A DNA stretch of 64,000 bases from Azadirachta indica (taxonomy: Eukaryota > Streptophyta > Magnoliopsida > Sapindales > Meliaceae). The position numbers were made by a program, and so were the translations under genes. The stretch is taken from NCBI GenBank assembly GCA_022749755.1, contig CM040453.1, positions 12,905,368 to 12,969,367 on the forward strand, written 5' to 3'. The notes below the pieces were generated by a model that was given only the letters and a program-made list of their open reading frames with translations, was not told the DNA's origin and ran no database searches. Positions 13,988 to 26,039 of the stretch are shown here, piece after piece; position 1 is the first letter of the stretch, and each line of letters begins with the position of its first letter.

Positions 13988-14850
13988 CTATGCTCTTTCC
14001 TTTCTCTTGTCATCCAATGCTTGCTCCAGCATATCCAAATAGTACGGTCAGAGCATAAACAAATTGAATGTCAAATTGGAACATTTGAAATTCAAACCAA
14101 TAAAAATAAAATAACAATGTATGTCTATGTGTAAAATAAAAGTCTGATTCTCTCTATCTGCTTTTTTCTTTTTAATTTCTACTCGAAGAAAAAAGTTTTA
14201 TTTACCAACAGAAGAGCACAGGCAAAGCTAACCATAGACAGTGTGTTACCATAGAGCTTAGCTAGGTTCATAAAAATCTTTGTGCAAATGTTACTTTGTG
14301 TTTGCAAGCATGATCCTAACAATGACATATTTGACTAAATACGATTAGGGAAAGGAATAATAAACATATATGCATTATGCAGAAGTTTGAGGTGTTGGAA
14401 AGAAGATTCTGATAAGAAATAATACCCGGCTTTGAAACATTCTCATTGTCAGCACGAGAGTATCACGAATTCTATTTGATAAAAAAAAAAAAAAAATGAA
14501 ATGCATCATTTCAGAAGCATTTCAGAAGCCAATCTGAATCTCACAATCGATCATACAAAATGAGAAAAGTTTTAACTGTTTATCCCCAGAAAAGTGGTAT
14601 AAATCCTATGACTGGGAATATATGCAAATGAATAACTCAAACTCCAAATTCTGTATCACCAAGCAAAGTGAGACCTAATTTTTGTTGTACATGCAACTGC
14701 TTCTAAACAGACTTAATAACAATAAGGATGAGAACACCATCTAATATACATAACAAAACCAAGTCAGAGCCTTGAAGATTTTTCACAAGAAGTCCACAAG
14801 ACATATTTAATCTGAAATGGGGTTCACTTGATCTAATAACCAATAATATC

Positions 14851-14895
<45 letters not shown>

Positions 14896-16546
14896 ATGGC
14901 CAAGGAAATCTCAACTCTCAAATAGTAACTCTTTACTGTCGACAAAAACATTGCTAATGTGCCGGAAAAAAAAAAAAAAAAAAAAAAAGCTAGGTAAACA
15001 ATCAGGAATAGTTATCTGATATTTTATACTTGATGGCCTTGATCATCCATTGGTATGCACTCCACAGCGATCAGTTTATCAACATCATCATCTGTGATAA
15101 CATATTCTGGATCTGTGGCTCCTGAAGGAACAATTCACTTTAGTCAGTCAAGGTGATCTTTTAACAATCAAACTACCAAAAAGTCAAACATTATTTCGAT
15201 GCTCACCCTGAAGATGACGAACCCACTAATATACAAATTGTTAAAAGTAAAAAATTTAAAAAAGCAAAGTTAATCTATTATGTAAAAAAAGCTTAACAAA
15301 TTTCAATTTTTGCGTTAGTTTAACTTCAAAAGAATTTCACCTGAAACATGCAAAGAGTAGTCCCATGTACACCATATCCACATCCAATAAGTTTCTTTCC
15401 AGGTGTGGCTTCACCAATAATCTGAAAGCCCTCAAAACCAGGGTCCTCTGAATTGCAATGAGTCACGTTAGATTCCAGCAAAGGCCACAAATTTGTTTTA
15501 TAGATAAAAAAATATGTCTACCACCTTCAACTTGTCTGGATCTCAAGCGTAAGTTATTCACAGAATTAGCATGGTCCACAGTACTTCCTCTCAGATCAAC
15601 TTCAATAGGATTATTAAGTACAGAATCATTGATGGACGAAAATTTTGCCGTTGAAAGTTTCTCGTGAGATGAATCAGAAAAGTTTTCTTGCTCTTTGAAA
15701 ATATATACAATAGCAATTATAGCGAAGGCTAGTGGAAAGAGAACAGATGCATTATAACTGTACTTCACATCTGAAACTAACAGAATAAAATGAATAAATG
15801 TAGCAATCAACTGGAGCACAGAGAAGACAATCTCCACCATCGCAAGTTGCCTCTCGGCTTGCGGTTTGACTTTCATGGCAACTTTTTCCACATAACAAAT
15901 ATAAACGTTTACAGCAAAAGCAAATGCTGACAGCAGAAATGCAGCAAGAGAAGCCGGCTTGCTTCTTCCAAATACATCTAATACAACTGATACAGCCTCC
16001 AAGACAAGGAATAAAGCTGCAAGTCCACGTTTCTTATTTTTGCCAAGTACCTCAGAATCCTATGATTTAGAAACTAAAGTTATATAAGATATACAGCAAT
16101 ATTAAAGAAGCATATAAGACTATGAAACATTCTCTCACTTTCTTAAGCAAGTTAAATAGCAAATTAGTCCCCAACTATCAAAAGAGCGTATTTGAAAATC
16201 AATACACGAAGTGAAATAAGATAAAGCAGAAATGGAGTTATCTTAAACAATCAATTGAGCCCATCAGCAAAAACATGACAGTTAATAATCAAACTATCTA
16301 AATTTTGTGTCTGGCCAATGAAAAATGTAGTTAAATTCTAGTAATCGCATCATCTATCTAAAATTGCTCAAAACTTATATAAACAAAAGATAGTTGGGTA
16401 TCATAATTTACCAAGAGCATGCATGCAGATTGAGAAATATGCAAAGCAAAGGAGAGAGCGATGAAAAAATCGAAATTAAGTGGGTGAAAAAAATAAAAAT
16501 TTACCCTTCTTGAGCGGCGAGATAATCTCTTTCCTTCGATGTCCAT
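13988..16546 (-). pseudogene. tail-type array gene, exons 6-9 missing
   Basis: Exons seen: 16505-16546 (MDIEGKRLSRRSRR), 15522-16059 (or 15525-16059; two usable donors 3 bases apart), 15341-15447, 15207-15225, 15030-15121, 14426-14471 and 13988-14019. Exon 2 encodes four membrane helices and is fully open; exons 3-5 give an Ig-like domain (GEATPGKKLIGCG, VDKLIAVECIPMDDQG) in frame. Exon 4 is 30 nt shorter than in the NAC-type copies, in frame. Exons 6-9, most of the PH-like part, are not present between 15,030 and 14,471. The last acceptor changed from CAG|GC to CAAGC, which moves the splice by one base and shifts the ALDDKRKERA tail out of frame. The start ATG was chosen because it ends exon 1 in phase 0 to match exon 2; the upstream ATG at the 5' end of this exon does not. 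Confidence 0.7.
14850..14988. repeat. (CT)n-(AT)n microsatellite and poly-A run
   Basis: About ten CT units (14850-14870) followed by about twelve AT units (to 14895), and a 23-base A run at 14966-14988. They occupy the place where exons 6-9 of the surrounding pseudogene would be expected, so they may mark the deletion scar. Confidence 0.85.
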
Positions 16547-16549
16547 TCC

Positions 16550-17998
16550 TTTCGTCTCCGGATACGACGCTATCAACGCCCAACAGCGTCATAAACAAAA
16601 GTATAATTAAAATGAAACAAAATGATAAGAATTAAAAAAAAAAAATGATTTTCTGCATGCTACCGGTTGCCCAGAAATTCAGAAGGAAAGTTCTGAGTAG
16701 TGCACCGATTCATCACTGAAAGAGTTATATAAAGAAGACAGAGACTTAAGTGCATTGGTAAAGACGTCTTGAAAAATAAGTGGAAGAGTAATAATTAGTG
16801 TTTTTCCTTGCATTAGTTTTCTTCGTTCATTGTCCACGGACGCGGAATAACTAATAATGGTTTGAAATTACATCTCTTTAACGAAAACTACAAGTACCAC
16901 CCAAGGAAAAGGGGAGAGAATCAGTGATCGCGGCATGTTGCTAGCTTAGCTGGCACTTTGTTATCATCCAAACCCATTGACTCAAGGGAACCTACAGAGG
17001 TCGCTGGTCTTGACCGGCGTCAAAAATTTTTTTTTTTTTTTAATCCTTTGAAATTTTTATGCCGCAAGACAGATATTCGTTACGTAGACAAGGTGCAATA
17101 TATATTGTAAGCTACTAATTTGTAATTAATTTGTAACAATGTGAAAAAAAAAAATTGCTTCTTAAATGATTGCTTTTCCAAAATTAACTAAGTTAAGTTA
17201 TTATAAAAGTGATTTTTATATGTATTTATATATAAATCTTCGTTAGTAATTTGGTAAATATCACATGACATACGGAGATTTACATATTCAGTGTTTTGAA
17301 AGAATTACTTCTTAAATGACTTCTTTCCCAAAATTAGCCAAGCTATGATATTGCTCATCTTAGAAAATATAAATTCCACTCCTAAATTAGTGTTTATACT
17401 ACAGCAATAGCATCGTAATGTAAAAAAATACGTGACAGATCTATTCTATTTTATTGGTTTCAGTTGCAAAAAAATGATATCATATAAAACTCACTAGTAA
17501 ATCACCTTAAAGTTAATCTTGTTCTTTAAAATTGCTCGAGGTTCAATTGATTTCAATAGAAGTAATTTTATATGATTGGTAGATTTTTCTTCACTTTTTT
17601 TTTTTTTAATTAATGAGGTTCTTTCTGAGTAAATGAGAGAAAAACATTAGCCACATTTGCATTTTTGTCCAAAAACGAGCCATTTTATATTAAAAAAAAG
17701 CCACTTAAATTACAGAATGTGAAACTACAAATGAAATTTAATTACAGAATTTATTATTCATGTAGGAGCTACCTGCTACGTATTTGCAGGATTCAATAAT
17801 ATTGCAAAGTATTTGCATGAGTCATTCAATGATATTACAATAGTAGTGAGAGAATAATAAGATACGCGTTGCTTACTTTCACTAAATTCAGAAATAAATA
17901 CCAACACCTTAATGCTAATAGAATTATTGTCTTCCAAACTCTACCATGAATGAATGATAATGAGGCCTCTAAATCTACGCTCAGATGGAGGCAAAGAT
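16550..17998. repeat. flank between two array units, duplicated at 39.0-40.67 kb
   Basis: No gene. The region matches 38,980-40,670 in order (for example the segments at 16,970-17,100 and 39,410-39,540). It forms the 5' flank of the pseudogene at 13988-16546 and the 3' flank of the next unit. Bases about 17,000-17,760 are AT-rich with T runs. Confidence 0.6.
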
Positions 17999-19460
17999 CT
18001 ATGCTTTTCCCCTTCTCTTGTCATCCAGCGCCTGCTCCAACATATCCAAATAGAATGTCAAATTGGAACATTTTGAATTTAAACCTATAGAAATAGAATA
18101 AAAATGTATGTATATTGCAAAATAAAAGTCAGATTCTCTCTCTGTTTTTCTTCTTTTGCGGTTTTTTTTTTTTTTTTACTTGGAGAAAAAAGTTTGATGT
18201 ACCAACAGAAGGGACAAGCAAAGCTGACCATAGACCGTTACCATAGAGCTTAGCTAGGTTCGTAAATCTATTGTGGAAGTGTTACTTTATGTTTGCAAGC
18301 ATGATAGTGTACAATCACATATTGACTAAATACGATATGGGAAAGGAATAAACACATATGCATTATGCACCAGATTGAAATGTTTGAAAGAAGATTCTGA
18401 AATAAGAAATAATACCTTGCTTTGAAACATTCTCATTGTCAGCACGAGAGTATCACGCATTCTATTTCGTAAGAAAGAAAAAAAAAAAATCAAATGCATC
18501 GTGTCAGAAAGCATTGCATTAATCAGCAAAAGAAACTCTAGTGGTGCAAATAGAGGCATGATAAAGGTTCTGGACAATGAAGCACCATAGTATAATCTCA
18601 TAGTAAGAGCAGAAAGCAAGTAGAAAGTGTATAGGCCATAAAAATTTGAAATCAAAGAGAAAAATAAATTTGCAGGCTCAGACATTTGACATTGTCAACA
18701 AGTGAACCTGAGCTTAAGATTTATTATTTTTCCTTTTTTTTTTTTTTTTTGGCGCAATACAAATGAGTTGAATTTCCTTCATTAAATTGTACTTATAAGA
18801 GTAGAAGGAAAAGAAGCCACTCCCAATAATCAACTACATAAATAGATGAGTGTAAGATTTAAGTTTATGTTGAACTCATCTCTGCTTATCTAGCTTTTAC
18901 AGTGCCATTTTCTTCTGAATAGTTCTTACTTCTCCTCAAGTATGGCAAACAATTGAAATTAAAAATGAACACAATGAAGTATGAGCATCAATGACAAGCT
19001 TTCATCACACCAATTGAACTGATGATTTACTAGAAAACAAAATCAAGGATATCAAAGTCAATTTTATCCAAAATCCGAATGTGAAAACTAATGTATTACC
19101 GAACATTATATGTGCTGAAAGGATGTGAAGAACCATCAGAGCTTGTTAGTACAAATTGTGTTGAGAGCCCTCAAGGAACTTTGATCTGCAACATCATTGA
19201 AGTGAAAAATGCTATGAAATGACTCGTATATAAATGATGGAAAAATTTACTGTAGCAAAATAAATGTTTTTCTTTTGACATAATCCTACAGATTCCCGAA
19301 AAGCATAGCGTTTCAAACTGATACGGAAAGGTAATGTCAGGAGCCTGAATATTAATCATCTTTTAACCATAAATATCCTTGCAAGATTTATTGTCAAAAG
19401 TAGAACTTGTAAAAAGGCATGAAGCAACAATATCCAGTATCTTGCACACTAAAAAAATGG

Positions 19461-19795
19461 GTAAATGATGTCAATACAGTAATTATTCCTATGAGGAAAT
19501 ATTTATGGATTAATCTACATATAAATCAACAGCTGATTTAATGAATTCATCAAACTTGGCAGCAAACTGTAAAATGTTGAATGCACCGAATATGAATATG
19601 CTTCTTAATCAGTTGTTATATGTGTATAAATGCGTAAATGATGTCAATACCGTAATTATTCGTATAAGGAACTATTTATGGATTAAACTACACATAAATC
19701 ATCCGCTGATTTAATGAGTTCATTAAACTTGGCAGCAAACTGTAAAATGTTGAGTGCACTGAATATGAATATGCTTCTTAATCAGTTTCTTATAT
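19461..19795. repeat. two head-to-tail copies of a ~165-bp intron repeat
   Basis: Units start near 19,461 and 19,633 and end with a CTTAATCAGTT-type sequence. A third copy is at 21,555-21,715, and two more are at 51,537-51,695 and about 51,710-51,870; a weaker relative is near 37,880-38,035. Each lies just downstream (minus strand) of an exon 8 copy, so the repeat probably helped the exon 8 duplication. Confidence 0.75.
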
Positions 19796-19802
19796 ATGTA
19801 TG

Positions 19803-19839
<37 letters not shown>
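19803..19839. repeat. (TA)n(CA)n microsatellite
   Basis: About thirteen TA units followed by about six CA units, next to exon 8 of the pseudogene. Confidence 0.9.
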
Positions 19840-19840
<1 letters not shown>

Positions 19841-21554
19841 CTTTCATCGACAGTGTATTGAAAGTAACTAGCATACCGACAACTCCTTCGAAAATTTCTC
19901 CTCAATTACCACAGTTTCTGTGCTATTCAGCTTGATTTGGTAACTAGACCGTCTCAAGATAAGAGTTGCTGGCTGCCATTTCTCAGAAGAATCCATTGAT
20001 ATCTGTTAAAGTTGAGGCAGAACTTTGAGTTACAACACAAATCTAACGTTTTTGCATTACATTTTGTGATATCTACAAGATCACCAACATATCAACAAAC
20101 GTTTCATTTAATTAGTGGCATACATTTGCCACGTACAATAGAAGAAGGATATTTAAGTCTCAGTTACAACATTTTAACAAGCATTGAGCATCAATAGCTC
20201 TTAGAATGATCATATATGTGATCACTGACATATTGCACAGAAGAAAAGCAAAGGGACGTAATGATCCTGGAACACTACGAACTATATTCCAAACATAAAT
20301 GATCTGGAAAGAATACCAAACATAAGCCATTTTGGAAAGAAGAATAGCTGAGCTGTTCAGGATCATTCCTCTTGGAAACTAAAAATTCAGGACACCGTTG
20401 TATTCCTGAAAATTTTGAACCAGTGAGTTGGGCAATTCTTTTCTTTCCATTTTTTGTTTTTCATTCTTTGATACACAGGATCCCTAAACCTTTGTCAGTT
20501 CATGGATTTGCAAACTTAAAATTTTGTTTGACTAATTCCCTTTTTTATCTTACTAAAATAATTTAACAAAATATGTTAGACTTCATCAGGTACCGTGATT
20601 CCTTACAAGTAGCATTTTGAGTCTCTAATAGGAGAAGGTTATCACATTTCAGTCTTCCAAACTATGATGATTGACAAATAAACTCTTGACATATTTGGAA
20701 CAACTGCTGAAGTAAACAAAACCTACCAGCAACAGAATACTAGACGTGGCATGACCTTTGGAAATGTACATGTCAATCTCGCTCTGCATATCCGAGTCTC
20801 AAAGGAGCTCAACCGAACAATATGCTAATAACACAAATTTATGGAGGAAAAACTCAAAACAGATTAAAAGCTTATGCTAAAGAATATTTATCAACATTGT
20901 TTCTAAAATGTGAATTAACTTTTTAGCAAATATCAAAGTTAAGGTTACTTTAAGATAAAACCATATCATGTGTCACATTTTATAGACAATGTTTATCGTG
21001 AAAGCTAAAATCATATAATCCGCCAAACCAAGCATTGATTTTTTACGCGTCTTTAAATAAATCACTATATGAAAAAACACGGACATATTAATGCTCTGTG
21101 GAATATAGTCTCACATTTTAATTCAAAGTTGCAATCAAACAGTTGATTATGATGTGCCTACAGCTACAAAACTTTCACCAATTCCCAAGATATATTTATA
21201 GGTGCAAACAAATAATTTTTATTGAATAATTCCTGCAATAGCAATGTTCAAAACAACATTTTGAGTTTCGTGATTTTTAGGTCCAAGAAGTGAAGCCAAT
21301 CATGTATACGTACCGCACTCTATTTTGTTCTAATCATTAGCAGAAAGCCTTACTAATTCCCCCTGATACCATCAAATAGTGCAAAAGACAAGAGTCAAGA
21401 TGGCTACATAGCCATGTTGTAAAAACGTCAAAAGTTGCAACTCCTACTTGAAAGATTTTAATGGAGCTATGTACGACACGCATGCAAATAAATTAAACTC
21501 ACGAATGTAGGAAGAACCAAGCTTCATATTTAACAAGGCATCAAACTACAAATG

Positions 21555-21715
21555 CGTAAATGATGTCAATACCGTAATTATTCGTATAAGGAACTATTTA
21601 TGGATTAAACTACACATAAATCATCCGCTGATTTAATGAGTTCATTAAACTTGGCAGCAAACTGTAAAATGTTGAATGCACCGAATATGAATATGCTTGT
21701 TAATCAGTTTCTCCT
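21555..21715. repeat. third copy of the ~165-bp intron repeat
   Basis: Near-identical by eye to the unit at 19,633-19,795, and followed by the damaged second exon 8 (21771-21890). It shows that repeat plus exon 8 was duplicated as a unit. Confidence 0.75.
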
Positions 21716-22211
21716 ACACACACACATATATATTCTTTCATGAACAGCGTACTAAAAGTAACTAGCATACTGACAGCTCCTTCTAAAATTTCTCCTCAAT
21801 TACCACGATTTCTGTGCTATTCAGCTTGATTTGGTAACTTGACTATCTCAAGATAAGAGTTGCCGGCTCCCAGTTCTCAGAAGAAACCATCTGTTAAAAT
21901 TGAGACAGAACTCTGAGTTGCAATACAAATCTAATATTTTTGCCTTACATTTTGTGAATATCTACAAGATCATCGACATATAAACAAATGTTTCATTATA
22001 AGCCAACAGTTTGTTTTGAATTAATAATGATTCACTCTTATTTATTGTGTGAATTGAATTGTGCCTTAAGATTCAACACTTATCGTACACTTCTACAAAA
22101 GGATAACTTTGAACTCCACTACAATGTCCTCTACCGCCATGTATGTATCAGTTAAAGCTGAAGTTAGATAGCACAACAGATATCCCTCACCAAAATGTCA
22201 AAGGCAAACTA

Positions 22212-22860
22212 AGAGCTCGTTTAAGATTGCTGTTGCAAGTCTTAGAAATACTTTTTAACTATCAAAATCTATTTTAGATGTGTGGTAATTTTTTTTAAAA
22301 TCATTTTTATTCAAAGTTTGTTTTCTTACCGCAAATTTTAAGAAGCATGTTTTACTTGCTTTTTAAATCTATTTTATCTACATATATAATCTCACATATA
22401 TCCCTATATAAATTATATAAATGCAAAATTGTCTTTAAATAAGATTTAAGTATTTAAACAAATTGTTTATATATTTTCTTATATAAATTGTTTTATTTTT
22501 GCAAAATAAAATATTCTGCTTCAATCAGTATTATTGCATAACCATCATCAAGTTCTACTTCAATAATATTGACAAATTATATTGTTTAATAATAAAATTA
22601 ATTATTTTTTTGTTATAAATTAGATACTACATATATGTTGATAAATAAATATTATATGTTTATTTTAATCATTTATATATTATTACAATATTTTAATAGA
22701 AAAGTTTACCAAATACACAAAATTATTTTTTAAACTAACAGCACTTTTGAATATAAAGTTTACCGAATATTAAATTGATTCTCTTAAAAATTGATTTTTT
22801 ACAACAGAAACAAATTTTTTCAAAATGTACAACAATCTCAAGCTAACCCGAAGCATATGA
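22212..22860. mobile_element. MITE-like insertion downstream of the NAC exon
   Basis: About 650 AT-rich bases interrupt the 3' flank of the NAC pseudogene; the flank is continuous in the gene at 4198. The ends are imperfect inverted repeats of about 20 bases (left GTTTAAGATTGCTGTTG, right ACAACAATCTCAAGC). No coding capacity. A related insertion sits at the equivalent place near 52.36-53.2 kb, so it predates the block duplication. Probably hAT-like by its ends; the superfamily is uncertain. Confidence 0.45.
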
Positions 22861-22933
22861 TTTTTTTTTTTTTTAACTTCTAAGTATCATCATTCTTTTG
22901 CATATCTAATATCACAAATTTAAGTTCTCTCCT

Positions 22934-23383
22934 TCATAGTGAGTGCAGGTACACAACATAGAATGCACATGAAGATTCTTCGATGTCTTGGCTATTAAGA
23001 AGTATATACTCCACCATGCGCCAATTAGTCTTCACTGGTTCAGATGCTTTATGCTTGGCCTGCATGTAGAAAACCAGAGTCGTCTTCTTCTCAACTGGAT
23101 TCCCATTTCCGTTGTTGATATCAGATGGCTCTTCCATTATACTCCAAAATCCGCCTTTGGTTTGTCGATTCACAACCCCTCAATCCAGGTACCTTAAAAG
23201 TGTTAAGAAGTATAATTTTTCGTGACCAGAATCATGTGCCATACTTGGCAGCTCTGAAGGTTCATCATGTTCGTAAAGTTCTATTTCTCTGACAAAATCA
23301 AATTGTGCTCCAGACATCTTCAGTTCCAAGATGTCAACTATTTTTTTCTCAGTTGGATCAAATATAGAACCAAGAGGTAATGC
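22934..23383 (-). pseudogene. orphan NAC-like exon with a premature stop
   Basis: This is the NAC-type last exon without its upstream exons; homology ends near 23,640. It shows FDPTEKKIVDILELK, a KLYFLTLLRYLD segment, then TGA (23180-23182) where the paralogue at 53.5 kb has an Arg codon. Beyond the stop the frame continues with TKGGFWSIMEE, KKTTLVFYMQ, NWRMVEY and a VVYLHSL end. The acceptor has changed from CAG|GCA to CAAGCA, as in the pseudogene at 13988. Most similar to the NAC exon at 53273-53719. Non-functional as a NAC domain. Confidence 0.8.
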
Positions 23384-23639
23384 TTGAGACGTTGCAACAG
23401 TACAATATATGTAATTGATGAAGCCATATGTACGCACGAAATATATATATATTCAGGGCATAAAAAAAAATAAAAATTAGGAAAAAAACGAAAAGAAAAG
23501 AAAGCAAACAATTATATATCATTCTTAGACAAAGCTTAACCGCTAGTTAACGAAAAGTTAGCAAACTCATTTTCAAATTTTTCTATTATTAGTTATTGTT
23601 GTTGAGTTAAGAAACCGTTTTATGAGTATTTTTAAAACT

Positions 23640-25090
23640 ATTAACATTATATAAGGGTATTATTATTAATTTTTAATAAATTAAAATTTTTATAAGTATT
23701 TTTAAAATTATTGAAACCATTTAAATTAATAGACTAAATTTTAAAGACTTATATATTATTTTATTTAACTTGTGAAGGGGAAATTCGAATTATTATTAAA
23801 ATAAGAGTAGGTAACGGAATATTAAATCAAACAATAGGGAAAAATCAGGTATTTTTTCTAAAAAAATAATAAATGACAGACAAATTAGTTTCGTTTCATA
23901 ATATTTAATCATATTGGAGATAAGAAAATGATCACAAGAAAATCGGTTTTCCGCAGACAATTCTCAGCATCCAGTAATGGGTGAAAATATAGACAAAAAT
24001 GACAGGCGACCGAATATTTTCATTAAAACCCTTGACTTTTATGTTTATTTAAATTCAGGTAAATCCTTCAAACAAAAAGTCACAACAGTAATGGATATTG
24101 ATGTATAAAAGAATAGGGGCCTATTTGGTAATACCTCTAAATGTTTTCCAAATTTTATGGCAAATGATGATGCCGCTATCATTCATTTAATGGTGATACA
24201 TGATAATCAGTTAATTTAAAAATTATGAAATTTATTGTCCAATTAATGAAAGTTGCATCAATATATACAACTTAACAACAATAAAATAGCATAGACATTC
24301 TTTTGCACTTAGAATTTATACGAAAGCATTCAATTGAAATTTTAAACTGCAAAACTCTTAACTTTACGAAATAGGAGAAGAGAGGACTTTTATTACTCAG
24401 AATGCAATAAAGACAAATACTGAGGACTTGAGTGAAAATCGTACACGTTACTCACACGATAATCGAAACGTTACATTTCTTTGGCAAAATTCGAATAACA
24501 TAAAATTTCTTATACAAAAATTTATTCTTAAATATCAAAACAAGTAAAAGATATTTTATATGTTTCCTAAGAACATGCTTCAAAAATCATACTCTATAAT
24601 CCTGTAATTTCATCATAAAACGATGTAATTATAAGATAGTTTTGATATGTAATCAAAGTACATATTATAATTTTTCTTTTCGGAATCATAATAATATTAT
24701 TTTAAAACGTTTTGGTAACTAAAATTTTGATGGTTAATTTCTACCTAAAATCAAAGTTGGGTAAAATAAAATGCTAATTAACGTTAAACAATGTTTGACC
24801 TGAAATGGCTAAAATGATTTTTAAGAAGGGAAAGGAGAAATCGAAAGAAAATTCATTAATCTCAAATTGCTCGAAAGTTAAATATATTTTTTAATTTTTT
24901 TAAAGTAAAACATTCGTTCCTTTAACAACATAACATTTTATAAACACAAAATTAAATTACAAATAAAAGTCAACTACAATCATTATTCGAATCAATTTAC
25001 ATATATATAGACTTCTGTTGCAAACATTTCAATAATTAAAGCGCAATAGTAATATAATGATGAACATGTAGAGAGAAAGTGTGTTCATCG
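23640..25090. other. AT-rich spacer, nothing recognised
   Basis: About 1.4 kb with no open frame of note and no match I could see to other parts of the array. It separates the truncated NAC exon from the NAC scrap at 25.1 kb. Confidence 0.4.
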
Positions 25091-25130
25091 TACACTTCTA
25101 CATAAAGATAACTTTGAACTCTACGAAAAT

Positions 25131-25330
25131 GTCTTCATTGTTCATTGTTTTGGACGTAAAGAAGTGCATACTCCTCCATGCGCCAACTAGTCTTCTTCAC
25201 TGGTTCAGATGCTTTATGCTTGTCCTGCATGTAGAAAAACAAAGTCGTCTTCTTAGCAACTGGATTCCCATTTCTGTTGTTGATATCAGATCGCTCTTCA
25301 CTGGGTCAGATGCTTTATGCTTGTCCAACT
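25131..25330 (-). pseudogene. NAC-domain scrap with internal duplication
   Basis: The minus strand reads NGNPVAKKTTLFFYMQDKH and then SWRMEEYALL, the middle part (subdomains C-D) of the NAC-like exon, with a stop soon after. A segment of about 30 bases encoding DKHKASEPVK-like sequence is present twice (near 25,195-25,230 and 25,295-25,328). To its right, 25,340-26,010 resembles intron 8 of the intact genes (compare 29,870-30,530 and 6,780-7,440), so the scrap was joined to foreign intron DNA by rearrangement. Confidence 0.7.
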
Positions 25331-25339
25331 AATTTTTTT

Positions 25340-26010
25340 TTCCCTTTTTTGAACCAAACCAAAAAGTTTCACATGTTAACTGCAATGAACCAACTTATTC
25401 CATTTGATTTTTGGTTTTCAATCCGTTCTGGTGTCAAGATTGAGCCGATTTTTAGTTTTCAATTCAATTTGGTAGTCGAACAAGTTTTGAACAAATGATT
25501 CTTGTGAAACAAAATCAATTATAACTAAATTAATCAAAACTTTGTGTACTTTTTTTCACTTTGGCTTTATTTTCAAATATTTTTCCTAATCCTACCTGGT
25601 ATGAATTGTTAGATTTATTAAATAAGATAGGTACATTAATTCTTGTGGTGTGGATTTAATCTTACCTAACTTGGGTAAGAATTCACCCTCAGACCTTTGC
25701 TTATTCTTCCCTGACCAAACATGACCACAGTCTTCTTAAAGAAGTCAGAGAGGCTGTCGAGAGCTCACCTAACTTGAGCTCATTCTCACATGATCTAAAC
25801 TGACCAAATTCTTCTAAAGAAGTTATAGAGATTGCAAGAGCTCACCCTGACTTGATCACAATATCAATAAAAATATGAGGTAACACTAGAAAGAGTCAAT
25901 AACTGTTGACTATTGACCAAATTATAGTGCTTAACAAAATCCTAAATAAAGCGCACTACCAAACCCACTCAATTAATCGTTGCCTTTTTTTAAATAAATT
26001 ATCTCTTAAA
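25340..26010. repeat. displaced copy of intron 8 sequence
   Basis: Matches the intron between exons 8 and 9 of the genes at 27164-33600 (about 29,870-30,530) and 4198-10456 (about 6,780-7,440), without the adjacent exons. It marks a broken array unit. Confidence 0.6.
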
Positions 26011-26039
26011 GATTTAATTCTTAGGGAGAAAAACCATTA

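Larger units (their letters stand above)
17999..21890 (-). pseudogene. tail-type array gene fragment with doubled exon 8
   Basis: Exons recognised: 21314-21362 (exon 6, Ig end, GELVRLSAND then an in-frame TAG), 20727-20797 (exon 7, open, DSDMQSEIDMYISKGHA), 19877-20002 (exon 8, open, 42 codons, [18 protein letters not shown]), 19100-19185 (exon 9, TGA in place of the conserved Cys codon after IKVP), 18416-18461 (exon 10, MRDTLVLTMRMFQSK) and 17999-18031 (terminal exon ALDDKRRGKA and stop). A second exon 8 copy lies at 21771-21890 and carries two stops. Exons 1-5 are missing. The stops make a full product unlikely. The terminal exon is the best-preserved example of the short tail in the array and defines the ending of the non-NAC gene type. 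Confidence 0.75.

Noticed and set aside
14703..14951. 82-codon minus frame with YIYIYI and RERERE runs
   Set aside because: Translation of the CT and AT microsatellites.
16358..16576. Longer N-terminus before MDIEGKRLSRRSRR
   Set aside because: The upstream reading in this frame has no ATG (it begins at TTG), and the upstream ATG is in another frame that cannot join exon 2 in phase.
19461..19795. Direct repeats considered as a CRISPR-like array
   Set aside because: Only two adjoining long units without short regular spacers, in plant intron DNA.
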